NCBI GenBank assembly: GCA_005885555.1
Contig: VAWN01000094.1
Span: 1-64,000 of the forward strand
Length of the DNA stretch: 64,000 nucleotides
Direction: 5' to 3'
From: Actinomycetota bacterium
Lineage (GTDB): Bacteria; Actinomycetota; Actinomycetes; Mycobacteriales; Micromonosporaceae
Below the pieces are notes generated by a model, which worked only from the letters and a program-made list of their open reading frames with translations, was not told the origin of the DNA and did no database searches. Below, piece after piece: positions 35,230 to 47,105 of the stretch (position 1 is the stretch's first letter; every line of letters begins with the position of its first letter). Both the position numbers and the translations under genes were made by a program.

Positions 35230-37632
35230 ATGTCGGCTGCCGTTCCCGGCCGGAGTGCCGAGCTGGAACGGCTCCTGGAGCGGGTACGCGATACGGCGGC
35301 CGGGCGCGGCGCGGTGGTGCTGATCGAGGGCGAGCCGGGCATCGGCAAGACAACGTTGCTCGACGCGGTGGCCGACCGGGCCACGCGGTCGGGGGTACGC
35401 GTCCGGCGGGGAGCCGGCGAGCAACGGCAGGCGCCGTTCGCGGCGATCACCCGGTGCCTGGGGATGGATCCGCCCAGCGACGAGCCCGAGTTCGTCATCA
35501 CCGAGGCGATCCTCGACCGGGTCGAAACGTGGACCGCGGGCAGACCGGTGCTGCTGGTCATCGACGACCTGCACCGGATCGACCCGGCCAGCCTGGTGGC
35601 GCTCAGCCGGCTGGGCCGCGCGGTCGACCGGCTCGCCCTGGTCATCGTCGCCGCGCACCGGCCGATGGCGCGCGACGAGGCACTGGGTACCCTGCTGGCC
35701 GCGCTCGACGCGCTGGTCACCGAGTCGCTGACACTCGGTCCGCTGCCGGAGCCCGAGGTCGCCGCGCTGGTGCAGCGGCTGGTCGGGGTACCACCGGCCG
35801 CGGGGCTGCTGGAGCTGGTCGCCGCCGCGGGCGGCAATCCGCGGTACATCGGCGAGCTGGTCGGCGCGCTCACCGCGGAGGGCCGGCTGCGCGTGGTCGG
35901 GGGTACCGCGACCGTCGTCGAAGGTCCGGACCTGCCCGGGTCGCTGGCCCGGGCGGTGCTGCGCCGGCTGGACCTGCTGTCCGGCCAGGCCCGGGAGGTG
36001 CTGCGGGCAGCCGCGGTACTGGCGCCCCGGTTCACCGTGCCGGAACTGTCCACAGTGGTCGGTACCTCGGTCGTGGCGCTCTGGGAGGTGGTGAACGAGG
36101 CGCTGGGCGCCGGACTGCTCCTCGACGCCGACGCCGAGCTGACGTTCCGGCACGACCTGGTCCGCCGGGCGCTGGCCGAGGAGCTGCCGGTGGCGGTACG
36201 CCGGTCGCTGCGGCTGCGGGCGGCCAAGGCGCTCGCGGCCGCGGGTGCGCCGGTCGAGCGGGTGGCCGAGCAACTGCTCGCCGACGGTACCCTCGACGCC
36301 CAGACGGCCGGCTGGCTCAGCGGGGCGGCCGACCCGCTGATCGCCCGCGCACCCGCACTCGCGGCGGAGCTGCTCGACCAGGCGATCGACCGCGGCCTGC
36401 TCACCGGTGATCCGGCCCGGTTGCGGCTGGCCGGTGCGCTGCTCGCGGCGGGCCGGCCGGCCGACGCCGAACGTACCGTCCGGTCGGCATCGGCGACCGG
36501 CGCGGAGCCGGGGTACCTGCTGGCCCGCGCCTGCTTCCACCAGGGTCACGTCGAGCGGGCCATCGCCGAGGCCGAGCAGGCCCTGGCCGGCGAGGGCGTA
36601 CCGGACGCGGTGCGCAGCCGGCTGTACGGGCTGCTCGGGCAGTGCCTGCTGCTGCTCGGCCGGGTCGATGCCGCGCAGGCGGCCGCCGTCCGGGCGGGGC
36701 CGGCGTGCGGCCGGTACGTCACGGCCGCGGCACGGCTGGTGCGGCGGCGCCCCGAGGAGGCGCTGGCACTGGACGGCGGGCTGCTCGTCCGCGGCTTCTG
36801 CCTGCTTTCGCTCGGCCGGTTCGCCGAGGCCGACGCCGCCTTCGAGGCCGGGTTGGCCGACAAGGGACGCAGCCCGTTCCTGGCCTGGTACCACCTCGGC
36901 CGGGTGCGCGTCCGGTACCTCGACGGCCGCTGGGACGACGCGCTCGTTGGGATCCAGGCCGGACTGCGGGCCGCCGACCCGTTCGGGGCGGCCGAGGCGC
37001 TGCGCAGCCAGGCGGCGCTGATCGCGATGCACCGTGGCGACTTCGCGACCTACGCCGACGTGGTCGCCGGGCCCGACACCAGCCTCGCCGGCCGGTACTG
37101 GGGATTCCTGCGGGTACAGGCACAGGCGCTGGCCGCCGGGGACACCGAGGTGCGCGAGGTCGACGGCGACGCCGACCAGCTCCTGGCGGCCGCGCGGGAG
37201 TACGCGCAGGCCGGCCGGCCGTTGCCCGAGGGGTATGCGTACGAGCTGGCCGCGGCCGCGTTCGCCGAGCAACGGCGGCCACGCGAGGCGCACTCCGCAC
37301 TCGACGCCGCACTGGACCGGTACCGGCGGCTGGGCGCGACCTTCGACAGCGAGCGCGCGGCCGGCCGCCTGCGCCGGGCCGGCCTGCGCCGCCGGCGGGC
37401 GCGCCAGCTCCACGGGCTCGGCTGGAGCTCGCTGAGCGAGACCGAGCGCCGGATCGCGCAGCTGGTCGCCGCCGGCCGGTCCAGCGCGGACATCGCCGCC
37501 GAGCTGTTCCTGTCCCGGCGCACCGTGCAGGGCAACGTCTCGCGGATCCTGGCCAAGCTCGGGCTCAGCTCCCGCGTCGAGCTGGTCGCCACCGTGGTCG
37601 CCCGCAACGATCCACCGGCACCTTTCTCTTAA
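35230..37632 (+). CDS. Large LuxR/AAA-type (LAL) regulator
   Basis: An 800-residue transcriptional activator similar in layout to the broken gene before it. Walker A is GEPGIGKTTLLDAV near residue 35, Walker B VLLVIDDLHRIDPAS near 113, then a tetratricopeptide-like helical region and a C-terminal LuxR domain (LSETERRIAQLVAAGRSSAD then FLSRRTVQGNVSRIL). ATG 35230 has GGAGG upstream. The two genes are tandem paralogues 47 nt apart. They may control the secreted protein or lipoprotein genes nearby, but no target is evident. It appears intact. Confidence 0.9.
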   Translation: MSAAVPGRSAELERLLERVRDTAAGRGAVVLIEGEPGIGKTTLLDAVADRATRSGVRVRRGAGEQRQAPFAAITRCLGMDPPSDEPEFVITEAILDRVETWTAGRPVLLVIDDLHRIDPASLVALSRLGRAVDRLALVIVAAHRPMARDEALGTLLAALDALVTESLTLGPLPEPEVAALVQRLVGVPPAAGLLELVAAAGGNPRYIGELVGALTAEGRLRVVGGTATVVEGPDLPGSLARAVLRRLDLLSGQAREVLRAAAVLAPRFTVPELSTVVGTSVVALWEVVNEALGAGLLLDADAELTFRHDLVRRALAEELPVAVRRSLRLRAAKALAAAGAPVERVAEQLLADGTLDAQTAGWLSGAADPLIARAPALAAELLDQAIDRGLLTGDPARLRLAGALLAAGRPADAERTVRSASATGAEPGYLLARACFHQGHVERAIAEAEQALAGEGVPDAVRSRLYGLLGQCLLLLGRVDAAQAAAVRAGPACGRYVTAAARLVRRRPEEALALDGGLLVRGFCLLSLGRFAEADAAFEAGLADKGRSPFLAWYHLGRVRVRYLDGRWDDALVGIQAGLRAADPFGAAEALRSQAALIAMHRGDFATYADVVAGPDTSLAGRYWGFLRVQAQALAAGDTEVREVDGDADQLLAAAREYAQAGRPLPEGYAYELAAAAFAEQRRPREAHSALDAALDRYRRLGATFDSERAAGRLRRAGLRRRRARQLHGLGWSSLSETERRIAQLVAAGRSSADIAAELFLSRRTVQGNVSRILAKLGLSSRVELVATVVARNDPPAPFS

Positions 37633-37682
37633 CGAGCGTCAACTGGCGGCTGTTTCGGGTCGCCGTACCGGAGAGGCTACCT

Positions 37683-37766
37683 ATGGTGACGCTTTGGCCG
37701 GCGCACCAATGGGTTCCCACTGATGTCCCCGTCGCCGCGCGTCGGCGCGACCGCGGCGGCGGGTGA
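37683..37766 (+). CDS. Possible 27-aa protein with LWPxHxWxPT motif
   Basis: A short frame with AGAGG about 8 nt before ATG 37683, encoding MVTLWPAHQWVPTDVPVAA and an Arg/Gly tail. The LWPxHxWxPTD pattern recalls the N-terminal half of small conserved actinomycete proteins that continue with a CRxCxxPYPCxxR motif; that second motif is encoded by the next gene instead. Short and unproven. Confidence 0.35.
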   Translation: MVTLWPAHQWVPTDVPVAARRRDRGGG

Positions 37767-37789
37767 CGTTTCGTCCTTGAGGAGAAGGC

Positions 37790-37993
37790 ATGGTCCACGT
37801 CGGGGATCTTCCGTTAGGTGCTGCCGCCGCGGACGACCTGGACCTGGTACTGCGTACGGCGCGGCTGCACGCGCCGCTGACGATTCCGGCCGCGGTGGTC
37901 TGCCGCAACTGTGGCTGGCCATACCCGTGCCCCACCCGCCGGGCCTGCGACGACCTGCTTCTCACCGTCGGGCGCAACGCCCAGCGGGACTGA
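37790..37993 (+). CDS. Small protein with CxxC...PCP motif, 67 aa
   Basis: A 67-residue protein with a strong GAGGAGAAGG site before ATG 37790. The only recognisable feature is CRNCGWPYPCPTRRACDDLL, a conserved Cys-rich motif in small actinomycete proteins, possibly a metal site. The rest is Asp/Leu-rich. Function unknown. It follows a 27-residue frame that carries the partner motif. Confidence 0.75.
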   Translation: MVHVGDLPLGAAAADDLDLVLRTARLHAPLTIPAAVVCRNCGWPYPCPTRRACDDLLLTVGRNAQRD

Positions 37994-38022
37994 GGCCGCC
38001 GCAGTTCACGGGGGTGCGCGGC

Positions 38023-38529
38023 TCAGTCCACCGGGTGCTCGCCCGGCACCGGGTGGTAGCACGGCGTGGCGATGATGAGCGCGATGGCCCCACCGGTTGA
38101 CGTGCTCTGCACGGTCATCGAGACCCCGTCGGCCGGGTTGCGCACCGACATGATCCCGCCACGCTCCGGCGGTGCCAGGGTACGGAAGCTGTCGATCTCG
38201 TAGCCCTGCTGCTGCCAGCGGTCGCGCAGCCGCTGCATGGTCGCCACGAACCGGTCGTCGGGCAGCGGGATGTTCGCGTTGCCGGTCATGTCGAACCGGC
38301 CGTCCGTGGCGGTTTCGCCGTGGTGTCCCTCGCACGGTGCGGGCACGGTGGCCCAGTTCGTCAACGGGCCGCCGACGAGTTGCGCGACGGCGTCGCCGTA
38401 CCCCTTCAGCATCGACTCGACCTGCGCCTTCGTCCTGGTCTGCAATGGTTCCTCCTTGCCGCCGCAACCGCTCGCGGCACCGAGCAACGTGAGCGCGGCC
38501 AGTACCGCGACCGCGGCGCGACGGGTCAT
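38023..38529 (-). CDS. Lipoprotein of unknown function
   Basis: A 168-residue predicted lipoprotein. The signal MTRRAAVAVLAALTLLGAAS ends in a lipobox ASGC. The mature part is small, with FDMTGNANIPLPDDRFVATM and two further Cys that may pair. ATG 38529 overlaps the stop of the DUF1023 gene by 4 bp, so it is the last gene of a three-gene secretion-related operon (WXG100-like, DUF1023, lipoprotein). In actinobacteria this trio is common and uncharacterised. Confidence 0.82.
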   Translation of the reverse strand: MTRRAAVAVLAALTLLGAASGCGGKEEPLQTRTKAQVESMLKGYGDAVAQLVGGPLTNWATVPAPCEGHHGETATDGRFDMTGNANIPLPDDRFVATMQRLRDRWQQQGYEIDSFRTLAPPERGGIMSVRNPADGVSMTVQSTSTGGAIALIIATPCYHPVPGEHPVD

Positions 38530-40229
38530 CACGGCCGGCTGCCGAGGTCGAGGGTCACCAGCCCGTACTGGCCGGTCACGATGTTCGCCTGGTTGGCCAG
38601 GCTCTGCGAGTTCCGGTCCCAGTACCCGGAGTGGCCGTGCGTGTCGACGTGGTACCGGTTGGCGCCGAAGTCGTCGCCTTGCGGACTGGGACCGTGGACG
38701 CTGTCCTCCGCCTGCGCGATCCAGGGCCCGACGATCGGTACCGCGGTCTCGTAGCCGGCGTGCCCCGCCGGGTTGCCGATCGGGTCGTCGTCGGCGGCAC
38801 CGATCCAGACGTGCCGGGAGCCGACGTTGAGGTCGCGCGCGTGGTCGACGTCCATGCCCGGACTGCCCGCGGTGACGATGTCGTCCACGGCGAGCTGGTG
38901 ACCGTGGCTCGCGGCCTGGCCGACCACGACCGACCCGTAGCTGTGCCCGATCGCGGTGATGTGGTCGCCGCCCGGACCGTGGGTCGCCCGCAGCCCGTCG
39001 ACGAACCCGTCCAGCGCCACCCCGCCGACCTCGGCCCGGTGGCTCGCCACCGCCGTGGGCAGGCTGGCGTCCATCTGCGGCGGGTCGTACCCCAACCACG
39101 CGACCACGGCGACCTGCCCCGGCCCGTTCATGGTCCGGTCGGCGGCGGTCCTGATCTGGTTGGCCCGGTCGATCTGCCCGCTCATCCCGTCGAGGTTGGT
39201 GCTGACCCCCGGTACCAGGACGGCCGTGTGCGTGGCGGTGTCCGGGTTGCCGACCGCGACGATCGCCTTGCCGTCACCGGCCGGGTCGAGTCCGAGCAGC
39301 AGCGCCTGGCCGCCCATGCTGTCCAGCTTGCCGGACAGCCTGTCCAGCCGCGCCTTCTGCGCCTCGACCTGCGGCAGCTCGTTGTTGAGCCGCGCCCACT
39401 CGGCGTGGTGGGCCATCTGGTCGGACGCGGTGCCGCCGGTCAGGTGCGCCTGCAGCCAGGCCATCCGCTGCCGGATCCAGTCCTCGCGCTGTTGCAGGGC
39501 GGTCCGGTCGTCCCGCAGTACCAGGCGGTTGGCCTGGTCGCGGTCGAGGCACGGGATGCCGTCGGTCGAGCCGACCAGGTCGGGGTAGTCGCGGATCAGT
39601 TGCTGCTGCTGCTCCGGGGTCAGCGACCTCCACCAGTCGTCGACCTGCTTCGGGTCGCGGCCCTTCATGGCGACCAGATCGGCGCGGCTGACCGGCGGCA
39701 GGGCCCGCTGCCCGAAGCCGGTCACCGGGTCGGGCAGGTTGGCGTTGATCGCCGTCGCGGTGCTGTCGTCCAGCGCCTGCGCCCGTCCCAGCACGTCGCT
39801 CAGCTCGTGGACGATCTGCTGCGCGCGCTTCTCCAGCGAGATCGCCGCCAGCTCCGTATGCGCCTGCGGCGGCGTCACCGTGAAGCCGCCGACGTCGACC
39901 GCGAAGCCGCCCTGGCGGGCCGCGTCGACCTGGCCCTGCGCCTGGGAACGCAGGCTCGCCAGCGTGGCGGCGTGGTGGTCGAGCGCCTGGTGGATCCGGC
40001 GGGCCGGGTTGTACGCGTCGCTCAGCTCGCCCCGCGCGGCCTCGGTCGCGGTGTGCGCGCCCTGCGATGCGGTGCCTTCCGGCCACGCGTTCGGCAGGTC
40101 CCGGGTACCACGGATGAGGTCCTCGCCGGCCCGGTCGAGGTTGTCGGAGAGCGCGTGCCACGCCTGCGCCGCCGCGTCGAACGAACCCGGGTCGGCGGCG
40201 AGCAACTGCGCGAGGGTGAGGGTGCTCAC
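38529..40229 (-). CDS. DUF1023 alpha/beta hydrolase with WXG-like N-terminus
   Basis: A 566-residue protein. The first ~130 residues are helical and resemble a WXG100 repeat (FDAAAQAWHALSDNL and TLASLRSQAQGQ). The second half is a DUF1023 alpha/beta hydrolase: GHSYGSVVVGQAA carries the nucleophile Ser, an Asp lies in VTAGSPGMDVDHA and the His in DTHGHSGYWD. Start GTG 40229 is 1 nt after the stop of the WXG100-like gene. These proteins are linked to type VII-like secretion; no ESX core gene is in the window. Confidence 0.85.
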   Translation of the reverse strand: MSTLTLAQLLAADPGSFDAAAQAWHALSDNLDRAGEDLIRGTRDLPNAWPEGTASQGAHTATEAARGELSDAYNPARRIHQALDHHAATLASLRSQAQGQVDAARQGGFAVDVGGFTVTPPQAHTELAAISLEKRAQQIVHELSDVLGRAQALDDSTATAINANLPDPVTGFGQRALPPVSRADLVAMKGRDPKQVDDWWRSLTPEQQQQLIRDYPDLVGSTDGIPCLDRDQANRLVLRDDRTALQQREDWIRQRMAWLQAHLTGGTASDQMAHHAEWARLNNELPQVEAQKARLDRLSGKLDSMGGQALLLGLDPAGDGKAIVAVGNPDTATHTAVLVPGVSTNLDGMSGQIDRANQIRTAADRTMNGPGQVAVVAWLGYDPPQMDASLPTAVASHRAEVGGVALDGFVDGLRATHGPGGDHITAIGHSYGSVVVGQAASHGHQLAVDDIVTAGSPGMDVDHARDLNVGSRHVWIGAADDDPIGNPAGHAGYETAVPIVGPWIAQAEDSVHGPSPQGDDFGANRYHVDTHGHSGYWDRNSQSLANQANIVTGQYGLVTLDLGSRP

Positions 40230-40230
40230 G

Positions 40231-40542
40231 TCAGTCGCCGCGCATCCGGTGCCGCCGCGCGGCGTCCGCGTCGGCCTGCTCGTACCGGTCGGCCGCCTCG
40301 GACAGCTGCGCACCGAGCCCGCAGATCCGCGTGTGCAGTCCGGACAGGAACGTCTCCCACACCGTGGCGCCCGAGCGCAGCGCATCGGCCGCCGACCAGC
40401 CCGCGTCCCTGCCGTCGGCGAGGGTCAGGGTCGCGGTGCGCTTGCCCACGGCACCGTCGACGCTCTTGCCGACCTCGTCGACGCTGTGGGCGATCTTGCG
40501 TAGCAACGGCACGTCGACGGCGAACTCATCCGGTGCCCCCAT
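40231..40542 (-). CDS. WXG100-like small helical protein
   Basis: A 103-residue, mostly helical protein with GGGGAGGAC before ATG 40542. It has the hairpin length of WXG100/ESAT-6-like proteins, with Trp-rich DAGWSAADAL at the turn region and a C-terminal YEQADADAARRHR helix. It sits directly upstream of the DUF1023 hydrolase and is probably its partner. A canonical W-x-G is not present, so the family call is tentative. Confidence 0.65.
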   Translation of the reverse strand: MGAPDEFAVDVPLLRKIAHSVDEVGKSVDGAVGKRTATLTLADGRDAGWSAADALRSGATVWETFLSGLHTRICGLGAQLSEAADRYEQADADAARRHRMRGD

Positions 40543-40574
40543 GTGTCCTCCCCGCCGACGGCGTTGCCGGCATG

Positions 40575-42131
<1,557 letters not shown>

Positions 42132-42143
42132 GGTGGACCCCCT

Positions 42144-43556
42144 TTAGGACAGGTGGACGTACTCGTATTCGAACGGCTTGCCGTTGATGCCCTGGCGGGG
42201 CGGCGCGATCCAGGCGGCGATCTTCCCGCGCTCGTACACCGGCTTCATCAGCGAGCGCACGTATGCCTTGTCCTGCTCGGTCGGCAGCCATGCCGGCGCG
42301 CGCCGCCGCCACTCCGCTTCGGCGAGCAGCTCACCGGACGGGCCGATGTGGTGCCCGGCGAACAGGCCCACCTTGCGGTTGAACCCGGCGTGCGGCAGGT
42401 GCAGCGAGCGCCCGACGCCGTAGCTGTCCAGGATCCGGTTCCACCGGGCGACCCCGTTCTGGCAGTCGCGGATGTACTCGCCGCGCAGGTCCTCGTTCAG
42501 CGCGGTCAGCGCGGCGACCTCGATGCGGTGCAGTTCGCCGTCTTCCACGGTGTCGACCCACATGGAGTCTTCGGTGAGCCGGTGGTCGTCGTGCCGCCGC
42601 TCCTCCATCCACCGGCCCTTGAGCCCGGCGGTGTAGTAGTTGCCGGCGTTGGTGGAGGTCTCGCTGCCGAACAGGTCGAGCGAGACGCTGTAGTGGAAGT
42701 TGAGGTACCGCTGGATGACGTCGAGCGGGATGCCGCCCGCCGCAACGACGTCGTCGCTGTCGTGTTCGGTCATCAGCTGCGCGGTGCGCTCCACGACGCG
42801 GTCGACCCCGGTCGTGCCGACGAACATGTGGTGCGCCTCTTCCTTGAGCATGAACTCGCAGGTGCGCGACAGCGGGTCGAACGCGCTCTCCTTGAGGGTG
42901 CCCAACTGGTACTTGCCGTCGCGATCGGTGAAGTAGGTGAACATGAAGAACGACAACCAGTCTGGCGTCTCCTCGTTGAACGCGCCGAGGATGCGCGGCG
43001 AGTCGAGGTCGCCGGAGTGCCGGTGCAGCAACGCCTGCGCCTCCTCCCGGCCGTCGCGGCCGAAGTAGGCGTGCAGCAGGTATACCATCGCCCAGAGGTG
43101 GCGGCCCTCCTCGACGTTGACCTGGAACAGGTTGCGCAGGTCGTACAGGCTCGGTGCGGACAGGCCCAACCGGCGCTGCTGCTCGACCGAGGCCGGTTCG
43201 GTGTCGCCCTGGATCACGATGAGCCGTTGCAGTTCGGCGCGGTACTCCCCCGGTACCTGCTGCCACACCGGCTCGCCCTTGTGCTCGCCGAAGGCGACCC
43301 GGCGGTCCCGGTCGCGTTCGGCGAGGAAGATGCCCCAGCGGTACTCCGGCAGCGCCACGTATCCGAAGTCGGCCCAGCCTTCCCGGCCGACCGAGACGGC
43401 GGTGCGCAGGTACACGTCGCGGGTCGGCAGCGTCGGCCCCATCGACGACCACCACTGCAGGAACGCCGGCTGCCACGACTCCAGCGCGCGCTGCAACCGG
43501 CGGTCGCTGTCGAGGTCGACGTTGTTGGGAATCTTCTCGGTGTAGTCGATCGCCAT
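42144..43556 (-). CDS. boxB: Benzoyl-CoA 2,3-epoxidase subunit BoxB
   Basis: A 470-residue class I di-iron oxygenase that epoxidises benzoyl-CoA. Carboxylate/histidine ligand segments of the di-iron site are visible in NVEEGRHLWAMVYLL, CEFMLKEEAHHMFVG and ERRHDDHRLTEDS. The N-terminus MAIDYTEKIPNNVDL and the end GKPFEYEYVHLS are typical of BoxB. It lies 3 nt downstream of boxC. BoxB needs reductase BoxA, which is not in this window. Confidence 0.95.
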   Translation of the reverse strand: MAIDYTEKIPNNVDLDSDRRLQRALESWQPAFLQWWSSMGPTLPTRDVYLRTAVSVGREGWADFGYVALPEYRWGIFLAERDRDRRVAFGEHKGEPVWQQVPGEYRAELQRLIVIQGDTEPASVEQQRRLGLSAPSLYDLRNLFQVNVEEGRHLWAMVYLLHAYFGRDGREEAQALLHRHSGDLDSPRILGAFNEETPDWLSFFMFTYFTDRDGKYQLGTLKESAFDPLSRTCEFMLKEEAHHMFVGTTGVDRVVERTAQLMTEHDSDDVVAAGGIPLDVIQRYLNFHYSVSLDLFGSETSTNAGNYYTAGLKGRWMEERRHDDHRLTEDSMWVDTVEDGELHRIEVAALTALNEDLRGEYIRDCQNGVARWNRILDSYGVGRSLHLPHAGFNRKVGLFAGHHIGPSGELLAEAEWRRRAPAWLPTEQDKAYVRSLMKPVYERGKIAAWIAPPRQGINGKPFEYEYVHLS

Positions 43557-43559
43557 GCG

Positions 43560-45212
<1,653 letters not shown>

Positions 45213-45215
45213 CCA

Positions 45216-46067
45216 ATGTTCTACACTCGAACGACGCAACGTCAAGGTTCTGTAGAAGATCAGGTCCGGCGCCGGGCCAACGGCGCGCCGTCGCTGTTGC
45301 TCACCGTGCTCGGCGAGTTCGTCCTGCCGGCCGGGCGGCCGGTGTGGACGGCGGCGCTGGTCCGGGCGCTGGCCGAGGTCGGCGTCGAGGAGAAGTCGGC
45401 GCGCCAGGCCCTGGCCCGCACCGCCGACGAGGGCATCCTCGCGCCGGACCGGGCCGGCCGGCGGGTGCGCTGGTCGCTGACCGGGTCCGGACGCACGCTG
45501 CTCACCGAGGGCGCGGCGCGCATCTACGGGTTCACCGCCGGGATGCCCGACTGGGACGGGCGGTGGCTGATCCTGTCGGTCACGGTTCCCGAACGCGAAC
45601 GGCAGTTGCGGCACCGGTTGCGAACCCGGCTCACCTGGGCCGGGCTGGGTACCCCGACGCCCGGCCTGTGGATCGGACCGGACACGACCAAGCAGCCCGA
45701 GGTCGCCGCCATCATCGCCGAACTCGGCCTGCGCGACAGCGCGTTCTCCTACGTCGGCCGCGCCGGCGACATCGGCGACATGCGGCGGATCGTCGCCCAG
45801 GCGTGGGATCTCGACGAGGTGGCCCGGCGGTACCGCGGCTTCCTGGCCCGGTTCGCGTCGCCGGCCCGCAACGGCGCCTTCCCGCGACAGGTCCGGCTCG
45901 TCCAGGAGTGGCGCCACTTCCCGTTCCTCGACCCGTCGCTGCCGCACGAGCTGCTGCCCAAGCGCTGGCCGGGTACCCGCGCGGCCGACCTGTTCCACCG
46001 TCGGCGCGCCGCCTGGCACGCGGCCGCGCAGGCACACTGGTCGTCACTGACCAACGACGACGCGTAG
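45216..46067 (+). CDS. PaaX-family transcriptional repressor
   Basis: A 283-residue GntR-related regulator. The N-terminal winged helix begins near residue 26 (PSLLLTVLGEFVLPAGRPVW, then EKSARQALARTADEGILA), the central ferredoxin-like region reads WDGRWLILSVTVPERERQLR, and the C-terminal domain has LVQEWRHFPFLDPSLP, all typical of PaaX. PaaX proteins respond to aryl-CoA thioesters. Divergent to the box operon, so it probably represses it until benzoyl-CoA forms. ATG 45216 overlaps the box promoter; a later start within the first 25 codons is possible. Confidence 0.85.
   Translation: MFYTRTTQRQGSVEDQVRRRANGAPSLLLTVLGEFVLPAGRPVWTAALVRALAEVGVEEKSARQALARTADEGILAPDRAGRRVRWSLTGSGRTLLTEGAARIYGFTAGMPDWDGRWLILSVTVPERERQLRHRLRTRLTWAGLGTPTPGLWIGPDTTKQPEVAAIIAELGLRDSAFSYVGRAGDIGDMRRIVAQAWDLDEVARRYRGFLARFASPARNGAFPRQVRLVQEWRHFPFLDPSLPHELLPKRWPGTRAADLFHRRRAAWHAAAQAHWSSLTNDDA
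45218..45245 (-). promoter_or_regulatory. Promoter of boxC-boxB-ligase operon
   Basis: On the minus strand TTGACG (45245-45240), 16 nt, TAGAAC (45223-45218), with an extended TG before the -10. The start falls at the boxC initiation codon. It lies inside the first codons of the divergent regulator gene. Confidence 0.7.
45219..45257. promoter_or_regulatory. Candidate PaaX-type operator flanking box promoter
   Basis: TTCTACA (45219-45225) and TGTAGAA (45251-45257) are perfect 7-bp inverted arms, 25 nt apart, bracketing the -35 and overlapping the -10 of the box promoter. Binding by the divergent regulator is inferred. Confidence 0.55.
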
Positions 46068-46094
46068 CCGGGCCGGGCGGGCGCCGGTACCGGC

Positions 46095-46100
46095 TAGTCT
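46095..46100 (+). promoter_or_regulatory. -10 element of leaderless permease gene
   Basis: TAGTCT, 6 nt, then GTG 46107. Confidence 0.6.
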
Positions 46101-46106
46101 CCAGGG

Positions 46107-47105
46107 GTGACCCGCACGGACCCGACGCCGGTCGAGCAGCCGGCCGCGCCGCAGGGATGGCAGGTCAACTCGCTGCTGGTGCTGCTGGTGCTGGCCCTGC
46201 TCGTGGTGTCGTTCCAGGCGGCGCTGGGGCGTGCGCTGTCCGCACCGGTCGTGCAGAACTGGATGACCGTGTTCATCGCGGTGGTCACCCAGGCGCTGCC
46301 GTTCCTCGTCCTCGGCGTGGTGCTGTCCGCGGTCATCGCGGTGTTCGTCCCGCCGGCGTTCTTCACGCGGGCGCTGCCGAAGCGGCCGGCGCTGGCGGTA
46401 CCGGTCGCCGGGGCGGCCGGGGTCGTGCTGCCCGGCTGTGAATGCGCCTCGGTACCGGTGGCCGGCGCGCTCGTCCGCCGCGGCGTCACCCCGGCAGCCG
46501 CGCTGGCTTTCCTGCTCTCCGCGCCCGCGATCAACCCGGTGGTGCTGGCCGCCACCGCGGTCGCCTTCCCGCGCAACCCGCAGATGGTACTGGCACGACT
46601 GGTGGCCAGCCTGCTCGTCGCGTGCGGGATGGGCTGGCTGTGGCAGCGGCTGGGCCGGCCGGACTGGCTGCGCCCACCGGCCCGCCCGGCGGTCGCCGGC
46701 GAGCCGAAGCCGGCGGCGTTCTGGGGCTCGGTGCGGCACGACGTGCTGCACGCGGGCGGGTTCCTCGTCGTCGGCGCGATGGCGGCGGCCACCCTGAAGA
46801 CCGTGGTACCGGGCGGCTGGCTGCACGCGGTCGCGGCGGTACCCGCCGTGTCGATCCTGGCGCTGGCCGTCCTCGCCGTGCTGCTGTCGATCTGCTCCGA
46901 GGCCGACGCGTTCGTGGCCGCGTCGCTGTCCCAGTTCTCGCTCACCGCGCGCCTCGCGTTCCTCGTCGTCGGGCCGATGATCGACCTGAAGCTGTTCGCC
47001 ATGCAGGCGGGCACGTTCGGGCGGCGGTTCGCGGTGCGGTTCGCGCCGACCACGTTCGTGCTCGCCGTCCTGGTGTCGGCCGCGGTCGGCGGGGTGCTGC
47101 TGTGA
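46107..47105 (+). CDS. Permease of the DUF318/ArsP-1 (YraQ) family, copy 1
   Basis: A 332-residue integral membrane protein with about eight hydrophobic segments. The conserved VVLPGCECASVPVAGAL loop with two Cys and the AFLLSAPAINPVVL segment identify the family, as does LLSICSEADAFVAASL near the C-terminus. It overlaps a TIGR03943 gene by 4 bp; the pair is a recurrent two-component putative transporter. A mirror-image paralogous pair lies at 48864-50581. Substrate unknown; family members are thought to handle metals or metalloids. Confidence 0.88.
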   Translation: MTRTDPTPVEQPAAPQGWQVNSLLVLLVLALLVVSFQAALGRALSAPVVQNWMTVFIAVVTQALPFLVLGVVLSAVIAVFVPPAFFTRALPKRPALAVPVAGAAGVVLPGCECASVPVAGALVRRGVTPAAALAFLLSAPAINPVVLAATAVAFPRNPQMVLARLVASLLVACGMGWLWQRLGRPDWLRPPARPAVAGEPKPAAFWGSVRHDVLHAGGFLVVGAMAAATLKTVVPGGWLHAVAAVPAVSILALAVLAVLLSICSEADAFVAASLSQFSLTARLAFLVVGPMIDLKLFAMQAGTFGRRFAVRFAPTTFVLAVLVSAAVGGVLL

